This document shows, one piece after another, positions 1 to 7,095 of a stretch of DNA of 24,553 bases. A model generated the notes under the pieces. It saw nothing but the letters and a program-made list of their open reading frames with translations, was not told where the DNA came from and did no database searches. This stretch comes from Betaproteobacteria bacterium. Lineage in GTDB: Bacteria; Pseudomonadota; Gammaproteobacteria; Burkholderiales; SG8-39. Where the stretch lies: contig QYQC01000231.1 of assembly GCA_007280315.1 (NCBI GenBank), forward strand, positions 1 to 24,553, given 5' to 3'. How positions within the stretch are numbered: the first letter of the stretch is position 1; every line of letters starts with the position of its first letter. The translations under genes were made by a program, and so were the position numbers.

Positions 1-16
1 CGGGTACAATTTTACT

Positions 17-886
17 ATGAAGCGACTGCTCATCGTTGGCTGTGGCGATATCGCATTGCGCGCATTACCGCAGCTCGTGGGCGATTACCAGGTGTTCGGA
101 CTGGTGCGCTCGGATGCGCAGGCCGGGCGCATTGCGGCGCTCGGCGTAGCCCCGCTGTCGGGTGATCTCGATCATCCCGCCACGCTGCTGGCGGCGGCCG
201 AAGTCGCGGATTTTGTATTGCATCTGGCGCCACCCGGGGACAGCGGGGAAATCGATCAGCGCAGTGCCAACCTGATACGCGCGCTCGCGCCACGGCCGCC
301 CGAACGCCTTGTTTACATCAGCACCAGCGGCGTCTACGGAGACTGCGGCGGTGCGTGGGTGGACGAGGACCGGCCGCTTTCGCCGCAGACGCAGCGCGGC
401 ACACGCCGTGCCGATGCCGAGCGCAAGCTGCTCGCCTGGGGCAAGCACAGCGGAGTTGCAGTAATCGTGTTGCGCGTGCCCGGGATCTACGCCGCCGAAC
501 GCCTGCCGCTGGCGCAATTGCGGCGCGGCGCGCCGGTGCTGCGGCCGGAGGATGATGTCTATACCAATCACATCCATGCCGACGATCTGGCCGCCATCTG
601 TGGAACCGCGCTCGCGCACGGCGCAGCCGGGCGCGTATTCAATGCGAGTGACGACAGCGAAATGAAAATGGGCGATTACTTCGACCTGGTCGCCGACCGC
701 GCCGGTCTGGCGCGCCCGCCGCGCATTACGCGCGCGGCGGCGGAAGCGGGCGCGATTTCCGAAGGATTGCTGTCATTCATGCGTGAATCGCGCCGCCTGG
801 TCAATGCGCGCATGAAAACAGAAATGGGCGTGCGACTGCGCTATCCGAGCGTGCGCGAGGGTGTGCCGCAAGTGATTGTGGTCTGA
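17..886 (+). CDS. Atypical short-chain dehydrogenase / NAD(P)-dependent epimerase-like protein (YeeZ-like)
   Basis: This 289-residue protein has an N-terminal Rossmann fold: the strand MKRLLIVGCGDIA carries the dinucleotide-binding glycines G8 and G10. STSGVYG (residues 102-108) resembles the active-site strand of extended SDR/epimerase proteins, with S104 and Y107 visible. The classical YxxxK helix is not obvious; the equivalent stretch reads RRADAERKL, so this is an atypical SDR and its substrate cannot be named. Length and layout fit the YeeZ-like family. The ATG is preceded by TACAAT at 5-10, exactly seven bases from the A of the start codon, and no Shine-Dalgarno is visible. It is followed after four bases by cutA, so the two are probably co-transcribed. 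The family call is firm; the reaction is unknown. Confidence 0.85.
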   Translation: MKRLLIVGCGDIALRALPQLVGDYQVFGLVRSDAQAGRIAALGVAPLSGDLDHPATLLAAAEVADFVLHLAPPGDSGEIDQRSANLIRALAPRPPERLVYISTSGVYGDCGGAWVDEDRPLSPQTQRGTRRADAERKLLAWGKHSGVAVIVLRVPGIYAAERLPLAQLRRGAPVLRPEDDVYTNHIHADDLAAICGTALAHGAAGRVFNASDDSEMKMGDYFDLVADRAGLARPPRITRAAAEAGAISEGLLSFMRESRRLVNARMKTEMGVRLRYPSVREGVPQVIVV

Positions 887-890
887 TACC

Positions 891-1220
891 GTGACTAGTT
901 TGCTTGTGATCACCAGTCTTCCTGACCAGGCGAGCGCGGAAATACTTGCCGCCCTGCTCGTCGGGCAGCGCCTGGCCGCCTGCGTAAATCTGCTCGCGCC
1001 CTGCGCTTCGGTCTACCGCTGGCAGGGGAAGATTGAGCAGGCGCAGGAGTACCCGTTGCTGATAAAGACCACAGAGGACCGCTACGCGGCCCTCGAGGCG
1101 TCGATTCGCGCCAATCATCCGTATGAACTTCCGGAGATCATTGCGGTCCCAGTCACTCAGGGCCTGCCGGCCTACTTACAGTGGGTCGAGTCCGAAACGC
1201 GCGCCAGCGCGCCGGCCTGA
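891..1220 (+). CDS. cutA: CutA-type divalent cation tolerance protein
   Basis: CutA is a small trimeric protein with a ferredoxin-like fold, linked to tolerance of copper and other divalent metals; its real molecular role is debated. The 109-residue length equals the family norm. Family signatures are LLVITSLPD at the start, RLAACVN in the middle, the YRWQGKIEQAQEYPLLIKT strand pair, and HPYELPEIIAVPV near the end. I chose the GTG at 891 because it puts the first beta strand at residue 3. A TTG at 876 in the same frame would add five residues inside the upstream gene. There is no clear Shine-Dalgarno, and the start lies four bases after the upstream stop, which suggests translational coupling. 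dsbD follows 15 bases later, a common pairing in proteobacteria. Confidence 0.93.
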   Translation: MTSLLVITSLPDQASAEILAALLVGQRLAACVNLLAPCASVYRWQGKIEQAQEYPLLIKTTEDRYAALEASIRANHPYELPEIIAVPVTQGLPAYLQWVESETRASAPA

Positions 1221-1235
1221 GTCGACAATTTCCGT

Positions 1236-3035
1236 ATGCAATTCAAGATTTTTCGAATTCTCCCGTTGCTGCTGGCGTTCTGCGTGTACGGGTCCGCCGC
1301 GGCGCAGGATCTGCTTCCGCCCGAAGTGGCGTACAAGTTTTCAGCGCAGGCGCTCGACGCGAACACACTCGAAGTTCGCTTTCGGATCGCCGACGGCTAT
1401 TACATGTACCGCAACAAGTTCAAGTTCTCTGCGAAACCCGAAACAGTAAGGCTCGGCGCCGCGCAGTTTCCACCGGGCGATGTTCATAACGACGAGTTTT
1501 TTGGCAAGGTCGAAACCTATCGCAAGGAGGTGCGCATCCGCCTGCCGATTACGCGCGATGCGAGCGTTGAGCGACTGAAGCTGGCGGTGACGTCTCAGGG
1601 CTGCGCGGACGTGGGTGTATGTTATGTGCCGCAGTTGCAAACGGCCGCGATCGAACTCCCCGTCTTTGGCAGTAGCGCTGCACCGGCCGCGTTCACGGCT
1701 TTTTCCGAGGCGGCGCGCGCGCCCGACGCCAGCGGCATCGTCGGCGAGGAGGCGCGGTTCCAGCGACTGCTCGCTTCGGGCAGCCTGTGGCTGATCGCGG
1801 CGGCGTTTTTCGGCGCCGGCCTCCTGCTCACTTTCACACCGTGCGTGCTGCCGATGGTGCCGATTTTGTCCGGCATTATCGTTGGCGAAGGCCGCAATGC
1901 GACGCGCGCGCGCGCATTTACGCTGTCGTTGGCCTACGTGATGGGAATGTCGATTACCTACACCGGGATCGGCGTCGCCGCGGCATTGTCGGGAAATCTA
2001 TTGTCCGCCGCGCTGCAGAATCCCTGGGTGCTGTCGACTTTCGCCGCGGTGTTCGTACTGCTCTCGTTGTCGATGTTCGGTTTCTACGAACTACAGCTGC
2101 CGGCCGGCTTTCATGCACGCATGACCAAGGCAAGCAATCGATTCAAGGGCGGGCATCTGGGTGCGGTGGTGCTAATGGGGGTTTTTTCCGCTGCAATCGT
2201 GAGTCCGTGCGTGGCGGCACCACTGGCCGGCGCCCTGCTCTACATCAGCCAGACGCGCGACGTGATGCTCGGGGGCACGGCGCTTTTCGCCATGTCGCTC
2301 GGCATGGGCGTGCCTTTGATACTGGTCGGCGTGTTCGAGGGCGAGTTCCTGCCCAAGTCGGGCCACTGGATGCGTTCGGTAAAGCATTTCTTCGGAGTGA
2401 TGTTGCTCGCCGTGGCGATTTATATCGTGTCGCCGGTGCTGCCGGTTGCGGCACAGATGCTCGCCTGGGCGGCACTGCTCATCGGATCGGCCATGGCCCT
2501 GCGCGCGATCGATGCGCTGCCGCCGAACGCCGGGACCGGCGCGCGGCTGTGGAAAGGGGTAGGTTTTCTGGCATTGCTGGCCGGAGCGGCGTTGGCCATC
2601 GGCGCGCTCTCCGGCAGCCGCGACCTGTTGCGACCGCTTGCAGGCCTCTCGGCCGGAGGCGAGCGCGCGGCGCAGGGCGCGCGTTTCACCCGTGTCATAA
2701 ATCTGACCGAACTCGAAGCGAAACTTGCCGCCCCCGGCAAACCGGTGATGCTCGATTTTTACGCCGACTGGTGCATTTCGTGCAAGGAAATGGAGGCCTT
2801 TACGTTTACTGACGCAAGGGTGAAAGCGAAAATGGACCAGATGCTGTTGCTGCAGGCGGATGTCACCGCCAATTCGCCGGAGGACAAGGCCCTGCTCAAG
2901 CGCTTCAGCCTGTTCGGGCCACCGGGCATTGTTTTCTTTGACCGGCAGGGCAGGGAGGTTCCGGGATTGCGGGTGATCGGCTACCAGTCGGCGGACGAAT
3001 TTCTTTCTACGCTGAACCGCGCTGCCGCCTTTTGA
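1236..3035 (+). CDS. dsbD: Thiol:disulfide interchange protein DsbD
   Basis: DsbD carries electrons from cytoplasmic thioredoxin across the inner membrane to periplasmic partners such as DsbC and the cytochrome c maturation proteins. The 599 residues show all three modules. A signal peptide (about 1-23) leads into the alpha domain, whose redox pair is C123 and C129 in GCADVGVCY. A transmembrane beta domain of about eight segments (roughly 185-470) holds the motifs FTPCVLPMVP and IVSPCVAAPLAG, each with one redox cysteine. A C-terminal thioredoxin-like gamma domain has DFYADWCISC with C513 and C516. Length and order match full-length DsbD, and every catalytic cysteine is present. It sits 15 bases after cutA and converges on the next gene. 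In this window its most likely beneficiary is cytochrome c biogenesis, though that link is inferred. Confidence 0.96.
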   Translation: MQFKIFRILPLLLAFCVYGSAAAQDLLPPEVAYKFSAQALDANTLEVRFRIADGYYMYRNKFKFSAKPETVRLGAAQFPPGDVHNDEFFGKVETYRKEVRIRLPITRDASVERLKLAVTSQGCADVGVCYVPQLQTAAIELPVFGSSAAPAAFTAFSEAARAPDASGIVGEEARFQRLLASGSLWLIAAAFFGAGLLLTFTPCVLPMVPILSGIIVGEGRNATRARAFTLSLAYVMGMSITYTGIGVAAALSGNLLSAALQNPWVLSTFAAVFVLLSLSMFGFYELQLPAGFHARMTKASNRFKGGHLGAVVLMGVFSAAIVSPCVAAPLAGALLYISQTRDVMLGGTALFAMSLGMGVPLILVGVFEGEFLPKSGHWMRSVKHFFGVMLLAVAIYIVSPVLPVAAQMLAWAALLIGSAMALRAIDALPPNAGTGARLWKGVGFLALLAGAALAIGALSGSRDLLRPLAGLSAGGERAAQGARFTRVINLTELEAKLAAPGKPVMLDFYADWCISCKEMEAFTFTDARVKAKMDQMLLLQADVTANSPEDKALLKRFSLFGPPGIVFFDRQGREVPGLRVIGYQSADEFLSTLNRAAAF

Positions 3036-3036
3036 T

Positions 3037-3063
3037 CGCCTGACTGGAATGTAGTCTCAGGCG
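3037..3063. terminator. Hairpin between the convergent dsbD and quinone oxidoreductase genes
   Basis: CGCCTGA (3037-3043) pairs perfectly with TCAGGCG (3057-3063) around a 13-base loop. It begins directly after the dsbD stop. No T-run follows on either strand, so it is at best a weak or Rho-assisted terminator serving both convergent genes. Confidence 0.35.
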
Positions 3064-3085
3064 TCGTGACGCAAGGCGAGGCGTC

Positions 3086-4072
3086 CTAGCTTGTCTTCAC
3101 TTCCAGCATGATCTTGCCGATGTGCTTGCTCGACTCCATCAGCTCATGCGCCAGTTTGGCGTCCTTCAGCGGGAACGTCGCGTGAATCACCGGTCTCACC
3201 TTTCCTGATTCGAGCAGCGGCCAGACCTGCTTGCGCAAGTCCTGCGCGATAGCGCTTTTCTGCGCCACGGTGCGCGGTCGCAACGTCGAACCGGTGACGG
3301 TGATGCGCTTGATCATGATAGGCAGGAAATCCAGAGCGGCCTTGCTCCCTTGCAGAAACGCGATTTGCACCAGGCGTCCTTCGAGCGCCAGGGACTTGAG
3401 GTTATTTTCGATATAGGGGCCGCCCACCATGTCCAGTATCAGGTCCACGCCTCTCTTGTTCGTCAGTTGCGCGATCTCCACAACGAATTCCTGCTCGCGA
3501 TAATTGATGGCGGCGTCGGCCCCGATGTTGCGACAGAATTCCGCCTTCTGTGCATTGCCCACTGTGGTGTAGACCGTCGCGCCGAATGCCTTGGCCAGTT
3601 GAATAGCGGTGAGGCCGATGCCGCTGGAACCGCCGTGCACGAGGAAGGTCTCGCCCGCCTTGAGATGGCCGCGATCGAACACGTTGGTCCAAACGGTGTA
3701 GAAATTCTCCGGCAATGCGGCCGCTTCCTGCAACGACAGCCCCTTGGGTACTGAAAGGCAGTGCGGCGCCGGAACCGCGCAGTATTCGGCGTAGCCGCCG
3801 CCCGGAGTCAGCGCGCACACCAGATCGCCGGTTTTCCACTGCGTCACGTCCGGCGCGACTGCACTGACGCGCCCGGCAACCTCTAGGCCGAGGATAGGCG
3901 AGGCGCCAGGTGGCGGCGGATAACTGCCGGAGCGCTGCAACAGGTCGGGACGATTGACGCCGGCGTAACGCACTTCGATCACGACTTCGCCCGTCTGCGG
4001 CTGCGGAACCGGCCCCTCTGCTGGTTTCAATACCTCGGCTGTGCCGCCTTTTCCGTGGTCCATGAAAAGCAT
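3086..4072 (-). CDS. NAD(P)H quinone oxidoreductase, PIG3-like, zinc-independent MDR family
   Basis: A 328-residue medium-chain dehydrogenase/reductase. The N-terminal GroES-like domain (about 1-120) contains AGVNRPDLLQRSG and PILGLEVAGRV, typical of the PIG3 branch of quinone reductases. The Rossmann domain has the nucleotide-binding loop HGGSSGIG at 146-153. The zinc-binding cysteine cluster of alcohol dehydrogenases is absent, so this should be a zinc-free NADPH-dependent reductase of quinones or related enones. The natural substrate cannot be read from sequence. The ATG at 4072 has a good Shine-Dalgarno, AGGAG, eight bases upstream. It is divergent from the VOC gene. A perfect inverted repeat, ACTCA-TTAGT-TGAGT (4113-4127), lies about 40 bases upstream and could be an operator. 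Confidence 0.9.
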   Translation of the reverse strand: MLFMDHGKGGTAEVLKPAEGPVPQPQTGEVVIEVRYAGVNRPDLLQRSGSYPPPPGASPILGLEVAGRVSAVAPDVTQWKTGDLVCALTPGGGYAEYCAVPAPHCLSVPKGLSLQEAAALPENFYTVWTNVFDRGHLKAGETFLVHGGSSGIGLTAIQLAKAFGATVYTTVGNAQKAEFCRNIGADAAINYREQEFVVEIAQLTNKRGVDLILDMVGGPYIENNLKSLALEGRLVQIAFLQGSKAALDFLPIMIKRITVTGSTLRPRTVAQKSAIAQDLRKQVWPLLESGKVRPVIHATFPLKDAKLAHELMESSKHIGKIMLEVKTS

Positions 4073-4166
4073 GATTGTTTCTCCTGTTGCCCTGCTGCGA
4101 TAGCAAGCGCTAACTCATTAGTTGAGTCGTCGATCGTACGCCGTGTAGAGAATCGCCGGACTGGTC

Positions 4167-4195
4167 TCGGCAACGGTCGTCAACGCAATTATAAT
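4167..4195 (+). promoter_or_regulatory. Sigma70-type promoter for the VOC gene
   Basis: TCGGCA (4167-4172, four of six to TTGACA) is separated by exactly 17 bases from a perfect TATAAT (4190-4195). The predicted transcript starts near 4202 and gives a leader of about 20 bases containing a purine-rich AAGAGAAA before the ATG at 4223. Confidence 0.65.
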
Positions 4196-4222
4196 GGCGC
4201 GTCGACAGAACAAGAGAAATAA

Positions 4223-5059
4223 ATGAGAAAACATATCAAGGGTATAGACCACGTGGTCGTTGCGGCGCGCGATCTGGATTCGACCCAGGATACGTTCAAG
4301 CGCATGGGATTCACCCTTACTCCTCGCGGTTACCATACGCTGGGCTCGCAGAATCACTGCGTCATGTTCGGGCACGATTATTTTGAGCTGCAAATGGTGC
4401 CGCAACGCCTGCCGGGCCGCGAATATTATTACGATTTTGCCCGCATCGGCGACGGTCTGGCGGCGATCGCGCTAAAGACCGATAACGCGCGCGGCGCTTT
4501 CGGCGAACTCGCTGCCGCGGCATTCGCTCCGACTGAACCGGTCGATTTCTCGCGCCCGGTGCAATTGGCAGAGGGGACGAAAACCGCTTCGTTCCGCATC
4601 ACCCAGCTTGGTTTGGAGCAGACGCCCGGCGGACAGATTTTTCTGTGCCAGCATTTCGCGCGCGATGTGGTGTGGCGTCCCGAGTATCAGTCCCACGCGA
4701 ATACCGCAACTGGCCTAGCAGCGCTGGCAATCATCAGCCCTGACGTGGCAGTGACTGCGGCTGCCTACGAGCGCCTGTTCGATGTCAAGGCAAAGGCAAT
4801 TCGCGAGGGTCTGCTGATCAATACCGGCGACACACCGATTGCAGTCGTGAGCGAGGAGGCGCTGGCGAAGAAGCTGCCTGGAGTATGGATCAGCGCGCGC
4901 CACCAGCCCTGCATGGCCGCACTGTTCATTCGTGTACGCAACCGCGACATGGCTGAGCGCACGCTGCGCGCGGGTGGTTTGCATCCGACGCGCGTGCCTG
5001 ACGGCTCGATCGCCGTTGGCGCGGCCGAAGCGCATGGCGTTGCAATCATTTTCGGCTAG
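4223..5059 (+). CDS. VOC superfamily protein with a glyoxalase-like domain
   Basis: This 278-residue protein begins with the beta strand HIKGIDHVVVAARDL, typical of the vicinal oxygen chelate fold. H10 is a plausible metal ligand, and E55 in FELQMVP is a second candidate. A second VOC-like half starts around residue 160 (TGLAALAIISPDVA), so two fused modules are likely. It resembles the glyoxalase-like domain group (Glyoxalase_3 type) rather than true glyoxalase I, and no substrate can be assigned. It has its own promoter, is divergent from the quinone oxidoreductase, and is closed by a clear terminator hairpin, so it is probably monocistronic. The ATG at 4223 fits both the promoter position and the start of the fold. 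Confidence 0.82.
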   Translation: MRKHIKGIDHVVVAARDLDSTQDTFKRMGFTLTPRGYHTLGSQNHCVMFGHDYFELQMVPQRLPGREYYYDFARIGDGLAAIALKTDNARGAFGELAAAAFAPTEPVDFSRPVQLAEGTKTASFRITQLGLEQTPGGQIFLCQHFARDVVWRPEYQSHANTATGLAALAIISPDVAVTAAAYERLFDVKAKAIREGLLINTGDTPIAVVSEEALAKKLPGVWISARHQPCMAALFIRVRNRDMAERTLRAGGLHPTRVPDGSIAVGAAEAHGVAIIFG

Positions 5060-5061
5060 CG

Positions 5062-5189
5062 GGTTGTTGAAAAAAGGGGCACGCCCCCTTTTATATCCCC
5101 CAAATCGGAGGCTGCCGAAAAACGCTCCCCTCTGAGAAGGTGAACTAGAGTATGACAACCGTTAATTCGGGAAGCGTTTTTCAACAGCC
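5062..5189. repeat. Imperfect inverted-repeat element between the VOC gene and hemB
   Basis: Positions 5110-5130 and 5169-5189 are inverted copies of one another matching at 18 of 21 positions; the shared core is GAAAAACGCT. The outer end reads GGCTG followed by a variable pair of bases and GAAAAA. A third, direct copy of this end motif, GGTTGTTGAAAAA, lies at 5062-5074 and overlaps the terminator stem. The 38 bases between the arms (5131-5168) show no coding content. The arrangement resembles a very small non-autonomous inverted-repeat element or a decayed pair of insertion-sequence ends. As RNA it would make a 21-bp stem with three mismatches. No target-site duplication is evident. Confidence 0.6.
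5072..5094. terminator. Bidirectional intrinsic terminator after the VOC gene
   Basis: AAAAGGGG (5072-5079) pairs with CCCCTTTT (5085-5092) around CACGC. The + strand reads into TTTTATAT. The - strand reads into six T, so it can also stop transcripts coming from hemB about 110 bases away. Confidence 0.7.
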
Positions 5190-5201
5190 TACCAACAGTA
5201 T

Positions 5202-6206
5202 TCAAGCCTCTTTGATCCACTGGGCTGCATCGAGCGCGTAATAAGTCAGGATGCCGTCGGCGCCCGCGCGCTTGAATCCGAGCAGCGCTTCCATGGCGCA
5301 GGTCCTCTCGTTGATCCAGCCATTCATCCCTGCCGCCTTGAGCATTGCATATTCGCCGCTCACCTGATAAACGAAAGTCGGCGCTTTGAATTCATCCTTT
5401 ACCCGTCGCAGGATGTCGAGATAGGGCATGCCGGGTTTTACCATAACCATGTCCGCGCCTTCCTGCAGATCCAGGCCGACCTCCCACAACGCCTCGTCGG
5501 TGTTGGCGGGATCCATCTGATAGGTGAATTTGTTTCCCTTGCCCAGGTTGGCGGCGGAACCGACCGCGTCGCGAAACGGTCCGTAGAACCCAGACGCATA
5601 TTTGGCTGAATAGGCCATGATGCGGGTGTGGATGAAACGCCTCTTGTCCAGTGCAGCGCGAATTCGGCCGATGCGCCCGTCCATCATGTCCGAGGGTGCG
5701 ACGATATCGACTCCGGCGGCGGCCTGGGTGAGTGCCTGTTTTTCCAGGATGGCCAGCGTGGTGTCGTTGAGGATGTAGCCGTTCGCATCGATTACGCCGT
5801 CCTGACCATGGCTGGTGTAGGGGTCCAGCGCCACGTCGCACATCACGCCCAGTTCCGGGAATTCTTTTTTCAGGCGCGCGACCACACGCGGGATCAGGCC
5901 TTTCGGGTTGGCCGCTTCGCGGCCGTCCAGCGTCTTCAGTTTAGCGTCAATCACTGGGAATAACGCCAGCACCGGAACCTTGAGTTTCAGGCAGCGTTCG
6001 GCTACCGGTAGCAGTTTGTCCAGTGTCATGCGCTCTACGCCCGGCATGGATGCGACCGCCTGCGTCTTCCTGGCGCCCTCCATGACAAACACCGGGTAGA
6101 TCAGATCATTCGCCGTGAGCACATGCTCCCGCATCAGCCGGCGGGTGAAATCGTCTCGCCGCATGCGGCGCATGCGCACCGCCGGAAAGCTGCCGTAGAC
6201 TTTCAT
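5202..6206 (-). CDS. hemB: Delta-aminolevulinic acid dehydratase (porphobilinogen synthase)
   Basis: HemB condenses two molecules of 5-aminolevulinate to porphobilinogen, the second dedicated step of tetrapyrrole synthesis, in the cytoplasm. The 334-residue length is standard. The two active-site lysines are K202 in MAYSAKYASGFYGP and K257 (Schiff base) in MVKPGMPYLD. The metal-site segment reads DVALDPYTSHGQDG (124-137). The cysteines of zinc-dependent enzymes are replaced by alanine and aspartate, which marks the magnesium-dependent class known from Pseudomonas. The ATG at 6206 begins the typical MKVYGSFPAVRMRRMR. A GAGGG lies about a dozen bases upstream, a rather long spacing. It is on the same strand as engB with a 155-base gap that overlaps the candidate sRNA on the other strand. 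Confidence 0.97.
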   Translation of the reverse strand: MKVYGSFPAVRMRRMRRDDFTRRLMREHVLTANDLIYPVFVMEGARKTQAVASMPGVERMTLDKLLPVAERCLKLKVPVLALFPVIDAKLKTLDGREAANPKGLIPRVVARLKKEFPELGVMCDVALDPYTSHGQDGVIDANGYILNDTTLAILEKQALTQAAAGVDIVAPSDMMDGRIGRIRAALDKRRFIHTRIMAYSAKYASGFYGPFRDAVGSAANLGKGNKFTYQMDPANTDEALWEVGLDLQEGADMVMVKPGMPYLDILRRVKDEFKAPTFVYQVSGEYAMLKAAGMNGWINERTCAMEALLGFKRAGADGILTYYALDAAQWIKEA

Positions 6207-6306
6207 GATTGTGTTTAACCCTCTTTATTTATCAAAGCGTTGGAACAAATTCCCCGATTCCAGCGGATTTCCGGAAACTTTTTGCCGAATTTCAAATCTT
6301 ATCAGT

Positions 6307-6415
6307 AGATGGCAATGGCCATCTCCCGCTTCCCCTCCCTGAGCGGGTGCCTTAACCCTGATTAAGGCGTACTCGCCCCCGGTTTCGATCCCCTTTGGCC
6401 GGGGGCTTTTTTTTT
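6307..6415 (+). ncRNA. Candidate small RNA: four consecutive hairpins with an intrinsic terminator
   Basis: The + strand shows four perfect stems in a row. AGATGGC/GCCATCT (6307-6313/6318-6324) has a four-base loop. CCCGCT/AGCGGG (6325-6330/6342-6347) has the C-rich loop TCCCCTCCCTG. GCCTTAA/TTAAGGC (6349-6355/6362-6368) has loop CCCTGA. GCCCCCGG/CCGGGGGC (6375-6382/6399-6406) is followed by nine T (6407-6415). Both neighbouring genes lie on the other strand, so the terminator must serve an independent transcript. The loops complement Shine-Dalgarno sequences. The 3' end overlaps the last codons of engB in antisense. A weak -10-like TCTTAT (6297-6302) would start the RNA near 6309, but no good -35 is visible. 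Spot 42 and ErsA also sit beside engB and converge on it; homology to them is not claimed. Confidence 0.6.
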
Positions 6416-7018
6416 GTCTTCGTGATTGATACCCAACCAGCCTTCGATGATGGTCTCGGCTTCTTCCATGCCGTGTTTCTTCGAGCTGGAAAATAGCTGC
6501 GCGGTGTAATTGTCGGCGTAGTCGCGCAGGCCAAGCCGCACTGCCTTGAGCGTGTTCTGCGCCGCCTGTCGCGACAGCTTGTCCGACTTCGACAACAGCA
6601 CGTGCACCGGCTTGCCTGTCGTGGCGAACCAGTTGAGCATCTGGGCATCGAGCGGCGTGAGCGGGTGGCGTGCATCCATGATCAGCACCATGCCGAACAG
6701 CGAACCGCGTGTCTGCAAATAAGTCGAAAGCAATTGCTCCCAATGCGCGCGCAGCTCGCGCTGCACCTTGGCGTAGCCATAACCGGGCAGGTCCACCAGG
6801 AAAGCGCCACCCCGGAGGCTGAAAAAATTGATCTGTTGCGTGCGGCCCGGCGTTTTGCTTACGAAGGCCAGGCGATTATGGTCGACCAGGGTGTTGATAG
6901 CGCTGGACTTGCCGGCGTTGGAACGTCCGGCAAACGCGATCTCGGGGCCCAGCGGCGGTGGCAGATCGGAGAGGTGGTGGGCGGTGATATAGAAGCTGGC
7001 GCCGCGGAACAACGACAT
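6362..7018 (-). CDS. engB: Ribosome biogenesis GTPase EngB/YsxC (YihA)
   Basis: EngB is an essential TrmE-Era-EngA-EngB-type GTPase needed for assembly of the large ribosomal subunit. All five GTPase motifs are visible in its 218 residues: G1 GRSNAGKSS (31-39), G2 TPGRTQ (56-61), G3 DLPG (76-79), G4 SKSD (143-146, a variant of TKAD) and G5 SSSKK (about 177-181). The start MSLFRGASFY matches the usual N-terminus, although no Shine-Dalgarno is seen upstream. The last 18 or so residues form a lysine- and glycine-rich tail. The KKK run there is read from the poly-T tract of the opposing terminator, so the tail may be shaped by the RNA element rather than by protein function. It is divergent from the cytochrome c4 gene. 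Confidence 0.95.
   Translation of the reverse strand: MSLFRGASFYITAHHLSDLPPPLGPEIAFAGRSNAGKSSAINTLVDHNRLAFVSKTPGRTQQINFFSLRGGAFLVDLPGYGYAKVQRELRAHWEQLLSTYLQTRGSLFGMVLIMDARHPLTPLDAQMLNWFATTGKPVHVLLSKSDKLSRQAAQNTLKAVRLGLRDYADNYTAQLFSSSKKHGMEEAETIIEGWLGINHEDKKKAPGQRGSKPGASTP
6375..6415 (+). terminator. Strong intrinsic terminator on the strand opposite hemB and engB
   Basis: An 8-bp all-G/C stem (6375-6382 with 6399-6406), a 16-base loop and nine consecutive T make a textbook Rho-independent terminator. It is oriented against hemB and engB and lies inside the 3' end of engB, so it cannot terminate either of them. Confidence 0.8.
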
Positions 7019-7037
7019 GGCTGGGGGGTCCGAAGGG

Positions 7038-7068
7038 CTGAAACTCAGATAGAATATCAGCTTTTCAG
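7038..7068 (+). promoter_or_regulatory. Possible promoter/operator of the cytochrome c4 gene
   Basis: TAGAAT (7050-7055) is a good -10 match. It is bracketed by inverted repeats: CTGAAA (7038-7043) with TTTCAG (7063-7068), and GCTGA (7037-7041) with TCAGC (7057-7061). No convincing -35 is present, so an activator-dependent promoter is possible. Confidence 0.3.
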
Positions 7069-7095
7069 ATATACCCCGCTTCGAGGAGCTTGAGC

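Noticed and set aside
1787..2812. 341-codon frame inside dsbD in another phase
   Set aside because: Arginine-rich translation without domains; dsbD covers the same bases with all its redox motifs.
6375..6415. Reading the T9 hairpin as the terminator of engB or hemB
   Set aside because: The T-run follows the stem only on the + strand, while both genes are on the - strand.
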